NCBI RefSeq assembly: GCF_040678635.1
Contig: NZ_JBFATZ010000010.1
Coordinates: 62,001 to 126,000, forward strand
DNA length: 64,000 nt
Reading direction: 5' to 3'
DNA from: Thermopolyspora sp040678635
GTDB taxonomy: Bacteria; Actinomycetota; Actinomycetes; Streptosporangiales; Streptosporangiaceae
Made by a program: the position numbers and the translations under genes
Shown: positions 45,214 through 55,300 of the stretch, piece by piece
Numbering within the stretch: the stretch's first letter is position 1
Layout: every line of letters starts with the position of its first letter
Notes under the pieces: generated by a model
The model's database searches: none
What the model saw: the letters and a program-made list of their open reading frames with translations, nothing else
Told to the model about the DNA's origin: nothing

Positions 45214-46619
45214 AAATCGTCGACATCGACTATCCCGTCCGCGCCAGTTGGATGGCGGAGCAGGGGTATCGTCTTGATCCCGGACCGTACATCTCGGAGA
45301 CTTTTACGGCCCGAGCGTTCCTGGCCAGGGTTCCGAGGACCAACCCTCTTGGGGATATCACTCTGGATATTTTCCATGCGGGGCGATTCAGACGGCACTG
45401 GACAACCGATCCCGCGCACGGGGTTCCCTTCCTGTCGAGTGCGGACATTTTTGAGGCGGACCTGTCGTGGCTGCCGATGGTCACGCAGGAGTCGTTTGAT
45501 GGAAATCCGAAACTTCCGCTGAAGCCCGGCTGGACCCTTATCACTTGCTCGGGTATGACTGCAGGACGTGTCACCTATGCGCGTCTCGATATGGACGGTT
45601 ACGCGTGTAGTCAGGATGTGATGCGGGTTGTCCCGAATCCGGACAAGATTCCCGCCGGATACCTCTACACGTTTCTCGCGAGTCCGCTCGGCCTTGCGAT
45701 GATCAAGGGTGGCATCTACGGCACGAGCGTCAAGCACATTGAACCGTCTCACATCGTCGACCTGCCGGTCCCGCGAGTGGGAGCCGAGGTCGAGCAGCAG
45801 ATTGACGGTCTGATTCAGGAGGCGATGAAGCTCCGGTCACAGTTCCAGGCCGGGATCGTCGCGGCTACTCGTGACTTGTTCGAAAGCGCAGGGCTCCCCG
45901 AGCTCCTCGACCTACGCTGGCATGATCAACCCCGCGACATCGACTTCGCCGTCACGGGCCTCACCCCTACCAGTCTCCGTGCCCTCAACTATATCCCTCG
46001 CGCGCAGCGTATCATCGAACAAATTCGCTCTGTTCCTCATCGCGCACTCGGAGACATCTGCAAAGGTGGGAGATTGGGGAGGGGTCCACGTTTCAAGCGC
46101 GTAGAGAGTAACCCGTTCCATGGCACGAAACTAATCGGGCAACGCCAGGGTGTGTGGGCAAGGCCAGAAGGTCGATGGATCATCCTTGACCCCACCGAGT
46201 ATGAAGAAGTCACGGTAGAGGATGAGACGGTCCTTATTGCTGCGACCGGTACCCTGGGCGATACTGAGGTGTACTGTCGAGCGGTGTTCGCCACTGGCAG
46301 ATGGACGGATTTTGCATACACAGATCACTTCATCCGAGTGCGATCCGGTGATCGTGATATATCCAACCCATACCTCTTTGCTTTCCTGCGTTCGGAAGCC
46401 GCTTTTCGCTTGATGCGCTCTATGAGCGCAGGTGGTAAGCAGCAGGACATCCACGAAGAGCTACGTCGACAGTTGCCAGTGCCCGAGTGCACGCGTGCAG
46501 ACCGGGAGCGGATCGCGGAGACCGTTCGAAACGCGTTTCGGTTGCGAGAGGAAGCCGACCTGAAGGAGGATCAAGCTCTTGCTCTGCTCACCGAAGCGGT
46601 AAGAGAGGCGGCCGGGTAG
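45210..46619 (+). CDS. mad5: MAD5-like HsdS DNA specificity subunit
   Basis: A 469-residue type I specificity-type protein with two target-recognition domains and central and terminal coiled coils. First unit: GVPFLSSADIFEADLS...GYLYTFLASPLG...IYGTSVKHIEPSHIVDLPVPR, then EQQIDGLIQEAMKLRSQF. Second unit: ALGDICKGGRLGRGPRF...PYLFAFLRSEAAF...QQDIHEELRRQLPVPE, then the closing helix EDQALALLTEAVREA. It should give the methyltransferase its bipartite target. Begins at GTG 45210 overlapping the previous stop (GTGA). Base composition from ~45.3 to 46.5 kb is clearly AT-richer than its neighbours. Confidence 0.88.
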   Translation: MKIVDIDYPVRASWMAEQGYRLDPGPYISETFTARAFLARVPRTNPLGDITLDIFHAGRFRRHWTTDPAHGVPFLSSADIFEADLSWLPMVTQESFDGNPKLPLKPGWTLITCSGMTAGRVTYARLDMDGYACSQDVMRVVPNPDKIPAGYLYTFLASPLGLAMIKGGIYGTSVKHIEPSHIVDLPVPRVGAEVEQQIDGLIQEAMKLRSQFQAGIVAATRDLFESAGLPELLDLRWHDQPRDIDFAVTGLTPTSLRALNYIPRAQRIIEQIRSVPHRALGDICKGGRLGRGPRFKRVESNPFHGTKLIGQRQGVWARPEGRWIILDPTEYEEVTVEDETVLIAATGTLGDTEVYCRAVFATGRWTDFAYTDHFIRVRSGDRDISNPYLFAFLRSEAAFRLMRSMSAGGKQQDIHEELRRQLPVPECTRADRERIAETVRNAFRLREEADLKEDQALALLTEAVREAAG

Positions 46620-46621
46620 CG

Positions 46622-49600
46622 ATGGCGCAGATTCTCGGAGGCGGTCCCCCCGTCAACGAATCCGAGATAGCCGTCATTCGGGAACTTCGGGACAAAGCCC
46701 CGGATGACTGGCTGGTGCTGCACAACATCGAGATTTCGGTTCGCCGGGGCCGCCAGGAGTTCGACAAGTTCGAGGTCGATCTCATCGTCGTCACCGGCCA
46801 CTCTGTTTGCCTCATCGACGTCAAGGGCACCCGTGGCCGCATCCAGGTCTCCGGCCGCCGGTGGTATCCCGAGCGGCGCGAGCCGTTCGGATCGCCGGTG
46901 GCGAAGCTGCGCGGGCACGCGCGGGCGCTGAAGGGGCAACTGACGCAGGGGCGGCCCGCCCTCTCCGGCGTCTACGTGGACGCGCTGGTGGTGCTGACCG
47001 CCGAAGACGCGGTGCTGTCCGACCAGAGCAGCCGTCCAGACGCCGACGCCCACGACGTGACCACGCTTCCGCTGCTGATCCGGACGCTCGGCGACCTGTC
47101 CCGTGTCCGCCAGGGCATGGCCAGGGACATCACCCCGTACCACCAGGCCATCAAAGAGGCACTGAACGCCACCGGGCGCAAGCCGTCCGGGCCGCTGCGG
47201 TTCGGCAACTGGCGGGTTCAGGAGCGGCTCGGCGGCACCGCCGAGGTCGTGGAGTACCGCGCGGTCAACGCGACCGCGCCGACGACGGAGACGGTCCTGC
47301 TGCGTGTCTACCGCGCGGACCCGTTCGCCGAGGAGGACGTGCGCGCCGCCGAGCGCATCGCGATCGCGAACGCCTACGAGATGCTGGCGAAGATGCCGCC
47401 GCACGAATGCATCGTGGGGCGGCGCGACTTCTTCGCCACCGAGGACGAGAGCCGGTTCGTCCTCGTCCTCGACGACACGGCCGGCCGGTCGCTGCGGGTC
47501 TGCCTCGACGACGTGCGGGAGCCGCTCTCCGCCGACGTCAAACTCCAGGTGATCCGCGACATCCTGCGCGGCCTGGCGCACGCGCACGGGCACCGGGTGC
47601 TGCACCGCGCGCTCTCCCCGGACACGGTGATGGTCACCCGGGCCGGACGGGCGCTGCTCACCGGATTCGACTACGCGCGCCCGGAGGATCCTCGGGCGCA
47701 CACCGTGCTTGACCGGCTCGCGGCGGTGCTCGACCCGGCGTACGTGGCGCCGGAATGCCAGTCCCGGCCGCAGGCCGCCGGCCGCGCCTCGGACGTGTAC
47801 GCGGCCGGAGTGGTCGCGTACCGGCTGCTCACCGGGGAGGTGCCGTTCGCCTCCAGCGCCGACCAGTTCAGCCAGGGGAGCGTGCTGCCCGCCCAGGTGA
47901 TGTCCGACGCCGGGGTGCCGTCCGACCTCGCCGAGCTGCTGCAGCGGATGTGCGCCCTGGCCCCGTCACAGCGGCCCGCGGCGATCGAGGCGCTGCGGCG
48001 ATTGCAGCGGATCCTCGGCGCGGGCGGCGGAGGCGGCGGCCGGGGCACCGGTCCGGCGGGTCGTACCGGCGGCGGAGACGGCACGCCCGACTATCGGAAC
48101 CTGGCGGCGGGCTTTCAGCTCACGCAGAAGTACACGATTCGCAGGAAGCTCGGCTCGGGCTCGTTCAGCGTCGTCTACCAGGTGTACGACAACCTCGCCG
48201 CCGCCGACCGCGTGCTGAAGATCGTGCTGCGCGACCGGGAGTCGGTGATCGAGCGGCTGCGGCACGAGTACCAGATCCTGCTCGGCCTCGGCCCGCACCC
48301 GAACGTGGTGGCCGCACGCGAGGCCGACTACCTCGGCGGAGGGGAGACCGCCTACCTCGTCTTCGACTACGTCGAGGGCCAGGACGTCGGCGAGCTGGTC
48401 AAAGAACGCTCGCTCGGCCCGGCCGACACCGTCAAACTCGGCATCGACGTCGCCACCGGCCTCGCGTACCTGCACCGGCACGGCGTCTTCCACTGCGACA
48501 TCAAGCCGAGCAACCTGCTGCGGACCGACCACGGCACCAAAATCATCGACTTCAACGTGTCGGCGCCGGTGGACTCCAGCCTGTCGCGAGTGGGCGGCAC
48601 CGCACGCTATGCCCCGCCCGACACCGCCTCGGGGCCGCCAAGCCGCGAGGACCTCGCCGACCGCGACGTGTACGGCCTGGGCCTGACGCTCTACCAGCTC
48701 CTCATCGGCCGGTGGCCGTTCGCCTCGGTGCAGCCGGCGCTCGGCGAGGCGCCGATCGACCCGCGCACGCTGACCGGATCCGCAGAACTGTCCGACACCC
48801 TCATCGACACGGTGCTGCGGGCGATCTCCCCGTTGCGCGGCGACCGGTACCGCAGCGCCGCCGACTTCCTGGAGGCGCTGCAGGCCATCGGCCCGGTGCA
48901 CAAGCCCAAACCCGCCCCGCCGCCCGAGGTCGTCCCCGTACGGCACGCCGACGGGGTCAACCCGTTCGTGGCGCACCTGCGGACGCTCTACAGCCAGAGC
49001 ACGAGCAGCAACGTCGGCACCCGCGGCCACGACCCGTACAAGCTGTATGTGCACACGGCGCTGGACAAGCACCTCATCCGCGACGTTCGGGACGGCGCGT
49101 ACCAGCTCGTGGTGATCAGCGGGAACGCGGGCGACGGCAAGACCGCCTTCCTTGAGGAGCTCATCGCCGACGCGAAGGAGCACGGCGCGCAGCCGGGTCC
49201 GGCCCGGAGCAACGGCGCGGACGTCCGGCTGCTCAATGGGCACTGGCTGCACACCAACCACGACGGCAGCCAGGACGAGGGCGACCAGGGCAACGACGAG
49301 GTGCTGCTGGACTTCTTCGCGCCCTTCGCCGGGTCCGACCCGGCCGCCGTGACCGGCGCGACCCGGCTGATCGCGATCAACGAGGGCCGTCTGGTGGACT
49401 TCCTCAGCACCCACGAGGAGCGGTTCGGCTGGCTGGCGCGCACCCTCCGCGACGGGCTGCGCGGCGTGAAGTCCGGCGACGGCGTCCTGGTGGTCAACCT
49501 CAACCGGCGCAGCGTCGTCGCCGACGAAGACGAGCTGAACGGGTCGATCTTCGATCGGATGCTGTCGCGCATGGCCGACCCGGCGTTCTGGGAGGCGTGC

Positions 49601-50716
49601 GACTCCTGCGAACTCGCCGCCACCTGCTATGTGCCGCACAACGCACGCACGATCGGCCACCCGGACGCCGGGCCGAAGGTGATCCGGCGGTTGAAAGAGC
49701 TCTACACGCTGACCCACCTGCGCGGCCGGATGCACATCACGCTCCGGGACCTGCGGTCCGCGCTCGCCTACATGCTCACCTCCGGCCGCTCCTGCGAGCA
49801 GATCCACGACCTCTACCGGGGCGACAACCCCGAGGAGATCTTGGACAGCTTCTACTTCAACAGTTGGGCGGGGACACCCGGCACCCGGGACCGGCTGCTG
49901 CGGCTGCTGCGCGAGGTGGACGTCGCCACCGTGCCGGAACCCGCGCTCGACCGGCAGATCGACTACGTCGGGCCGGACGCCGGGCAGGCGGTGATGACCG
50001 TCGACAACCGGGGACGCTACGACGTCCGGCTTCTGACTCAGCTCTTCGAGCGTCTGCCCCGGAGCACCGCGCCCACCCCGGACCAGGTCGCGCGGCACCG
50101 GCGGTATCTCGCCGCCGCCCGGCGGCGGTTCTTTTTCGAGTGCGTGGACGAGAAGCGGGCCAGGCGGCTGCTGCCGTACCAGACCGGGGCGTCCTTCATC
50201 GCGCTGCTCGACCGGCCGGAGGAGGCGGCCGGGCATCTGCCGGAGGTCATCGAGGCGATCAACCGCGGGGAGGGACTGCCCGACCCCGGGCGGCTGGGCG
50301 ACGTGCTCGCGCTCCAGGTGCGGCAGGCGCCCGGCGGGACCATCCGAAGTTACCGGCTCTTCCCCGCCGAATCGCTCACGCTCTCGGTGAACGGGGCCGA
50401 GCCGTCGCCGTACCTGGAGCAGCAGCCGGACGGGCTGATCCTGGCCTACCACGGCGACGGCGGGCAGGTGGCGCGGCTGCACATCCGGCTCGACCTGTTC
50501 GAGCTGCTGCACCGGCTGCGGAGCGGATACGTGCCCGGCGTCGCCGAGAGGCAGGGCCTCTACCTGGGATTGACGATCTTCAAGAACGAGTTGTCGGCCG
50601 CGCCGTACCAGGAGGTGCTGCTGACCACCGGCGGCCACGAGCTCCGGCAGATCCGGCGGGAGGACGACGGACGGCTGATCATGCGGGTCGTCGAAGGCGG
50701 AGGTGACGAGCGGTGA
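46622..50716 (+). CDS. mad6: MAD6-like NERD-pseudokinase-kinase-ATPase
   Basis: A 1364-residue multidomain protein. Residues 1-190: NERD nuclease-like domain with FEVDLIVV and VCLIDVKG (D...DxK intact). Residues ~195-470: kinase fold with HRALSPDT at 328-335 and GFD at 348-350 in place of HRDxKPxN and DFG, hence a pseudokinase. Residues ~500-770: second kinase with LGSGSFSVVY, Lys533, HCDIKPSN (Asp626) and DFN at 643, so active-looking. Residues ~790-1364: P-loop GNAGDGKT at 834 and a CDSCELAATC Cys cluster. ATG 46622 starts after the HsdS stop. Compare PglW of BREX-2, which also joins NERD and kinase. Confidence 0.9.
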   Translation: MAQILGGGPPVNESEIAVIRELRDKAPDDWLVLHNIEISVRRGRQEFDKFEVDLIVVTGHSVCLIDVKGTRGRIQVSGRRWYPERREPFGSPVAKLRGHARALKGQLTQGRPALSGVYVDALVVLTAEDAVLSDQSSRPDADAHDVTTLPLLIRTLGDLSRVRQGMARDITPYHQAIKEALNATGRKPSGPLRFGNWRVQERLGGTAEVVEYRAVNATAPTTETVLLRVYRADPFAEEDVRAAERIAIANAYEMLAKMPPHECIVGRRDFFATEDESRFVLVLDDTAGRSLRVCLDDVREPLSADVKLQVIRDILRGLAHAHGHRVLHRALSPDTVMVTRAGRALLTGFDYARPEDPRAHTVLDRLAAVLDPAYVAPECQSRPQAAGRASDVYAAGVVAYRLLTGEVPFASSADQFSQGSVLPAQVMSDAGVPSDLAELLQRMCALAPSQRPAAIEALRRLQRILGAGGGGGGRGTGPAGRTGGGDGTPDYRNLAAGFQLTQKYTIRRKLGSGSFSVVYQVYDNLAAADRVLKIVLRDRESVIERLRHEYQILLGLGPHPNVVAAREADYLGGGETAYLVFDYVEGQDVGELVKERSLGPADTVKLGIDVATGLAYLHRHGVFHCDIKPSNLLRTDHGTKIIDFNVSAPVDSSLSRVGGTARYAPPDTASGPPSREDLADRDVYGLGLTLYQLLIGRWPFASVQPALGEAPIDPRTLTGSAELSDTLIDTVLRAISPLRGDRYRSAADFLEALQAIGPVHKPKPAPPPEVVPVRHADGVNPFVAHLRTLYSQSTSSNVGTRGHDPYKLYVHTALDKHLIRDVRDGAYQLVVISGNAGDGKTAFLEELIADAKEHGAQPGPARSNGADVRLLNGHWLHTNHDGSQDEGDQGNDEVLLDFFAPFAGSDPAAVTGATRLIAINEGRLVDFLSTHEERFGWLARTLRDGLRGVKSGDGVLVVNLNRRSVVADEDELNGSIFDRMLSRMADPAFWEACDSCELAATCYVPHNARTIGHPDAGPKVIRRLKELYTLTHLRGRMHITLRDLRSALAYMLTSGRSCEQIHDLYRGDNPEEILDSFYFNSWAGTPGTRDRLLRLLREVDVATVPEPALDRQIDYVGPDAGQAVMTVDNRGRYDVRLLTQLFERLPRSTAPTPDQVARHRRYLAAARRRFFFECVDEKRARRLLPYQTGASFIALLDRPEEAAGHLPEVIEAINRGEGLPDPGRLGDVLALQVRQAPGGTIRSYRLFPAESLTLSVNGAEPSPYLEQQPDGLILAYHGDGGQVARLHIRLDLFELLHRLRSGYVPGVAERQGLYLGLTIFKNELSAAPYQEVLLTTGGHELRQIRREDDGRLIMRVVEGGGDER

Positions 50717-52296
50717 CGCTCAACCGGAACGACAAGGAATTCCGGCACCCGGGGGTCAGCTACCTGGACTACAAGCAGGTGGAGATGGACCGGGTGCTGA
50801 CCGGGTTCCTGCCCCGGCTGCGGTGGGGCGGGTCGCCGAGCGTGCTCGCCCGGTCGGCGGATCTCACCGTGGACGACTTCGTGACGACGTTCCTTGAACA
50901 CCCGGACCTGTTCGCCGGATTCGACAAGGACACCACGTATCGCTGGGCCGAGACGCATCTGCTGGACATCGTCAACCGGGGCAGGAGCGGGCAGGCCGTC
51001 GCCGGGCTGCGCCCGCTGCACGGATTCACCTACCGATTCCGCAATGCGCGCAGGTCACGGCCGTACGGCGCGGACGAGCAGCTCTACGCGACGATCTACC
51101 ACGCGTCCGGCGGGCTCGGCCGCAACACCCTGGACTATCTCAGGGACTTCTTCTTCGCCGGGGTCGACTCGAACACCGAGACGCCGCTGCGCGGCCGGCA
51201 GATCGACGTGGAGACGCAGGCGCTGATCAACCTGTCCGAGGTGGTCCGCAAGGACATCGCCGACCGCCGGGCCTGGGACCGGGAACGCAGGTTCCACCCG
51301 CCGCTCTACCCGGAGGCCTCGAACCTGCTCGCCGAGGACATCGTCGACCTGCTGTTCCACAAGGACCTCATCCCCCGTTCCGTCCTCGTGGACTACCTCA
51401 AGATCCTGTTCGCGTTCCATCTGGCGCTCTACCACCTGCAGATCACCAAACTGCTCCCGGCACTGGTGCGCGGCGAGCATCCGCGGCCCGACGGCGGCTT
51501 CTTCCTCGACGTGGCGGGCATCCCGGGAACCGCCGCGGCGGAGCTGGCCGAGCGCAGTGCGGCGGTGTGGTTCGGGCGCATTCCCGATTTCGTCCGCGCC
51601 ACCTTCGCGATCAAAAAGCTCGACGAGTTCGCGACCCATCTCGTCAAGCTGAACCGGCTCCGCAGACCCGTCGACGGCCTCTTCACCGTGCGCGACCTGC
51701 TGGCGCTGCTCGACGCGCCGTACAAGGAGGACAGGGAGAAGTTCGGCGCGGTCCGGCTGGAGGGCATCGTGGATCGGTCACAGACGGCCGACGAGGATCT
51801 CGACGCGACGATCGCCCAGATCATCGAGCTCGGCCTTGACACGTTCACGACCTACATCGAGGTCATCACGGCCTTCCGGGTGCGCTTCCACCGCAAGTAC
51901 ATCACCGAGTGCCTGGACACGCTGCTGCTCAAGAACCGGCCGGGCGCGATGATCGCCCAACCTCGGCGCGGGGAGCGGCGGTTCGTCCTCGACGCGCGCC
52001 TGCTCGAAGTACTGCTGCAGATCGCCCTGCTGCGGCAGGGCGGCGGCGCCGGGCTGCGCACCACGGCGATGCGGGTGGACGAGTTCCTGACCGTCCTGCG
52101 GGACCGGTACGGCCTGTACATCGACCGGCTGCCGCCGGGCGACGGGTTCGAGCGCCCGGCCATCACCGATTACGCGGCCCTGCGGGAGAACACCCAGGCG
52201 TTCACGGCGCAGTTGCGGGAGATCGGGTTCTACTCCGACCTGTCCGACGCGTACCTGACCCAGACCATCACCCCGCGCTACGTCGTCACGGACTGA
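50713..52296 (+). CDS. mad7: MAD7-like protein of unknown function
   Basis: A 527-residue, mostly helical cytoplasmic protein; no known catalytic motif was found. Recognisable only as a component: GVSYLDYKQVEMDRVLTGFLP at the start, RSVLVDYLKILFAFHLALYHLQITKLLP in the middle and a winged-helix-like end (LLEVLLQIALLR, MRVDEFLTVLRDRYGLYIDRLP). The last part could bind DNA or another subunit. It starts with GTG overlapping the kinase stop (GTGA) and is followed 10 nt later by the HerA-type gene, so it is produced with both. Possibly a bridge between sensor kinase and effector ATPase. Confidence 0.7.
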   Translation: MTLNRNDKEFRHPGVSYLDYKQVEMDRVLTGFLPRLRWGGSPSVLARSADLTVDDFVTTFLEHPDLFAGFDKDTTYRWAETHLLDIVNRGRSGQAVAGLRPLHGFTYRFRNARRSRPYGADEQLYATIYHASGGLGRNTLDYLRDFFFAGVDSNTETPLRGRQIDVETQALINLSEVVRKDIADRRAWDRERRFHPPLYPEASNLLAEDIVDLLFHKDLIPRSVLVDYLKILFAFHLALYHLQITKLLPALVRGEHPRPDGGFFLDVAGIPGTAAAELAERSAAVWFGRIPDFVRATFAIKKLDEFATHLVKLNRLRRPVDGLFTVRDLLALLDAPYKEDREKFGAVRLEGIVDRSQTADEDLDATIAQIIELGLDTFTTYIEVITAFRVRFHRKYITECLDTLLLKNRPGAMIAQPRRGERRFVLDARLLEVLLQIALLRQGGGAGLRTTAMRVDEFLTVLRDRYGLYIDRLPPGDGFERPAITDYAALRENTQAFTAQLREIGFYSDLSDAYLTQTITPRYVVTD

Positions 52297-52306
52297 CGGG
52301 ATCACG

Positions 52307-55300
52307 ATGAGCACAGGACTTCGCGAACTCCTCGACTCCGAGCTGGAGGAGGCCCTGGAACGGGTGCTCGCTCCGCGGCTGTCGACGCTGCTCCAGGCCC
52401 GGCGGCCGGGGCACTGCGCGCGCACCACCGAGATCGGCGTCTCGCTCGCGGTGCGGCTGTGCCGCCGGGTGCGGTCGGCGGTCGGCGACTCCGCCCAGGT
52501 GCACGTGCTGGGGCAGCCGCCGCAGGTGTCCGGCGATGTGGCGGTTACCAGCACCAAGCTGGTCGAACTGCGTAACCCGGAGGGGGAGGAGCAGCGTCCG
52601 CCGCTGCTGGTGTTCGTGCCGCCGGGCACGCGGGCGAGCGCGGAGGACTCCTTCGATGTGGCCACGTTCGAGGAGGTGGCGCTGGGCGACGTGTACGGCG
52701 ACCTCGCCGAGCGGCTGCTCGCCGAGGTGCCGGAGGAACTGCGCCGAGGGGTGGCGGACCTTCTGGGGTATCTGGACGACGAGGGCTGGCCGTACGCCGA
52801 CGCCTCGGCGAAAGCCCGGTTCCTGCTGACCGTCCAGCTCAACGACTTCGACCCGATGGCCGCCGGGGCGGCCGTGTTCGAACTCGGGCTGGTGCCCGAC
52901 TTCGACCTGTTCGACGACCCGACCCAGATCCGGACCCGGGCCGCGCGCAACCTCCAGCAGATGCGCGTCCTGGTCCGCGCCGACCGTCCGGAGCGGCAGC
53001 GGGTCATCGAGCTCGGCCTGACCGAGCCCGGGTTCCGCGCCAAACTGGCCGCGCTGCTGGCACAGACCGGAGTGGACAGCCCGCGAACCTGGACCCGCCG
53101 GATCGTGGTCGACCGGGCCAACTGGGGGCTCGCCTTCCAGCGCTGGCCGCTGCGCGAGGACGGGCCGACGGAGAAGGTCCGGATCACGGTCGGCGAGCTC
53201 GCACTGCCCCGGGTGGGGGAACAGCAGGGCGGTGAACTCGGGAACTATGTGGGGCAGAAGTATCTGCGCTCGGGCGCCGGCGCGCCCACCGTCCTCAACG
53301 TCCCCTTCACGGTCGATCCGGATCCGCGGCGGGTCGCCGGATTGACCAGGTTCGTCGTTCAGCTCGTCTCTGAGGAGGCGGGGCCGACCGGGGTCGCCGC
53401 CACGGTGCGGCCGGGCCGTGCCGGGAAGACCGGTTACACGGCGAAGCTGCGGAAGCTGCGCAGCGCCGACCTGGACCCGGGCTGGCACTACGTGCGGGTG
53501 GTTCCGCAGGACGACGAAGGCATCCCGCTGCCGGTGGAACAGTCCTACGACGGGGACCATCGGCTCAACGAGAGCGAGCGCTTCTACGTCGTGGCCGACG
53601 ACGACGTCGACGAGCCGCCGGAGCGCCCGCGCGTCGTCAAGGACATCGGCCTCACCCAGGCGCTGCGGCGAATGCAGTTCAAGGCGCTGGAGGAACGCGG
53701 GGACTGGCGGGGGGTGCGCTGTCACGAAGTGGCCTGGAAACAGGAGCACGGCCCCGGGGAACGGGTGGTGCAGGCGTCCTTCGGCGGCCATGGGCAGGTC
53801 GAGATCACGCTGCCGGCGGCGCTGGTCGGGTTCGAGCAGCGCATCCTGGCCGAGCCGGAGCAGGCCCGTGCGTGGCGGCTGGCCGTCAAAGTCGACCAGG
53901 TCGAGGACCTGGACGGTGAGAACACTTCGTGGCCGGTCGGCGGCGGGGAGACCCTCGATCGGTTCCTTGAGGCGCGCGTCGCGATTTTCGCGGCGATCAG
54001 CGGTGACGACGGGCTGGTCGTCGAAGGGCGTGACCTGTCCCAGATACGCGAGCTCGCACAGGAGTACGCCGAGTCCTATGGCGAGTTGCTGAACCGGCTG
54101 CTCTACCGCGCCGAACGGGCGGACGACGGGCAGGTTCCCGGCATCCTCCATGACCTGACGCTGCTGTTGCGTCTCGACTGCGCGACCGTCGAATACGTCG
54201 ATCCGCGCGGCGACCGGCGCGAGCTGACCTTGGTCGCGCCGACCCATCCGCTGCGGTTGCTGTGGCTCGTCACCTGGGCCGAGCTGGGCCACCGATGGCT
54301 GAGGGACGCCGACGGCCTCGACGCGAGCACCATCGCCGCCGCAGGCCGATCCCTGGCGGAGATAGCGCCGCTCGGGTTCCCGCTCGTCGTGCCGCGCATC
54401 GGCGGCGCACTCACGCTGGCCGCGGCCGACCTCACCCCCTACTGGGGCATCTGCCTGCCCGCCGAGACCGACGATCCGCGCGGGGTCATCGGCGGCCTGA
54501 CCGCCGCCCTGGGGCTTCCCGAGCGGTGGACCGGCGGGGCCTCGGCCGTTCGGCTCGCCGACAGGGTCGAGCGATACCTGCGGCTCCACCCGTACGTCGG
54601 CACCCTGGTGATCAGCGCGGTCAATCCCGGCCGGGGTGAGCATCTGGCGGACATGCTCATCGAACTGCAACGCCGCAAAGGGCTGAAGGACATCTCCTAC
54701 GATCTGCGGCTGTTCACCGCCGATCCGGAGCGACCGGACACCGGTGAGGCGCTGGCGCGGCTGCTGCGCGGGGAGTGGGGATCTCAGGCGGACGCCGAGA
54801 CCTTCCACACCCGCACCCGGCCGGGTGAGGTGCCCAAGCTGGCGGTCGCCGTACGACCGCTCGCCGAATTCCGTTCTGCCGCCGGCGAGCACGCGACGCA
54901 CATCACGATGCTGTTCGACGCCTTCAGCGGAGAGCGCTTCGACGCGGTGCCCGCCGTACGCGAAGGACTCGCGCCGGTGCACGGGCTCCAGCAGGACGTG
55001 ACCGTCCTCTACGATCGCGAGGAGGATCCGGTCGCCTGGCGCAAATCGCCCAGGCACGGCCGATCCCACCCGATCCCCGGCGCCGCGGAGCTTTCCGATC
55101 TGCTTGCCGCGCTGCCGGAGACGATCTCCGTCGCGGCGTCCGCCGTCACCACCGGGCAGGTGGGAACACGGTCGGTGCCGCGGGTCACTCTCAGCCTCGA
55201 CGTGGCCGACGGCACGCTGCTGCACCAAGCGCACCTCTCCAGCGACTGGGTCATCACCGTGGACCGCACCCTGGGGGTGGAGTACTTCGACAATCCAGGC

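Noticed and set aside
41190..46619. Ordinary type I restriction-modification locus
   Set aside because: HsdM- and HsdS-like genes occur without an HsdR motor, with two intervening genes and three large downstream genes in the same operon.
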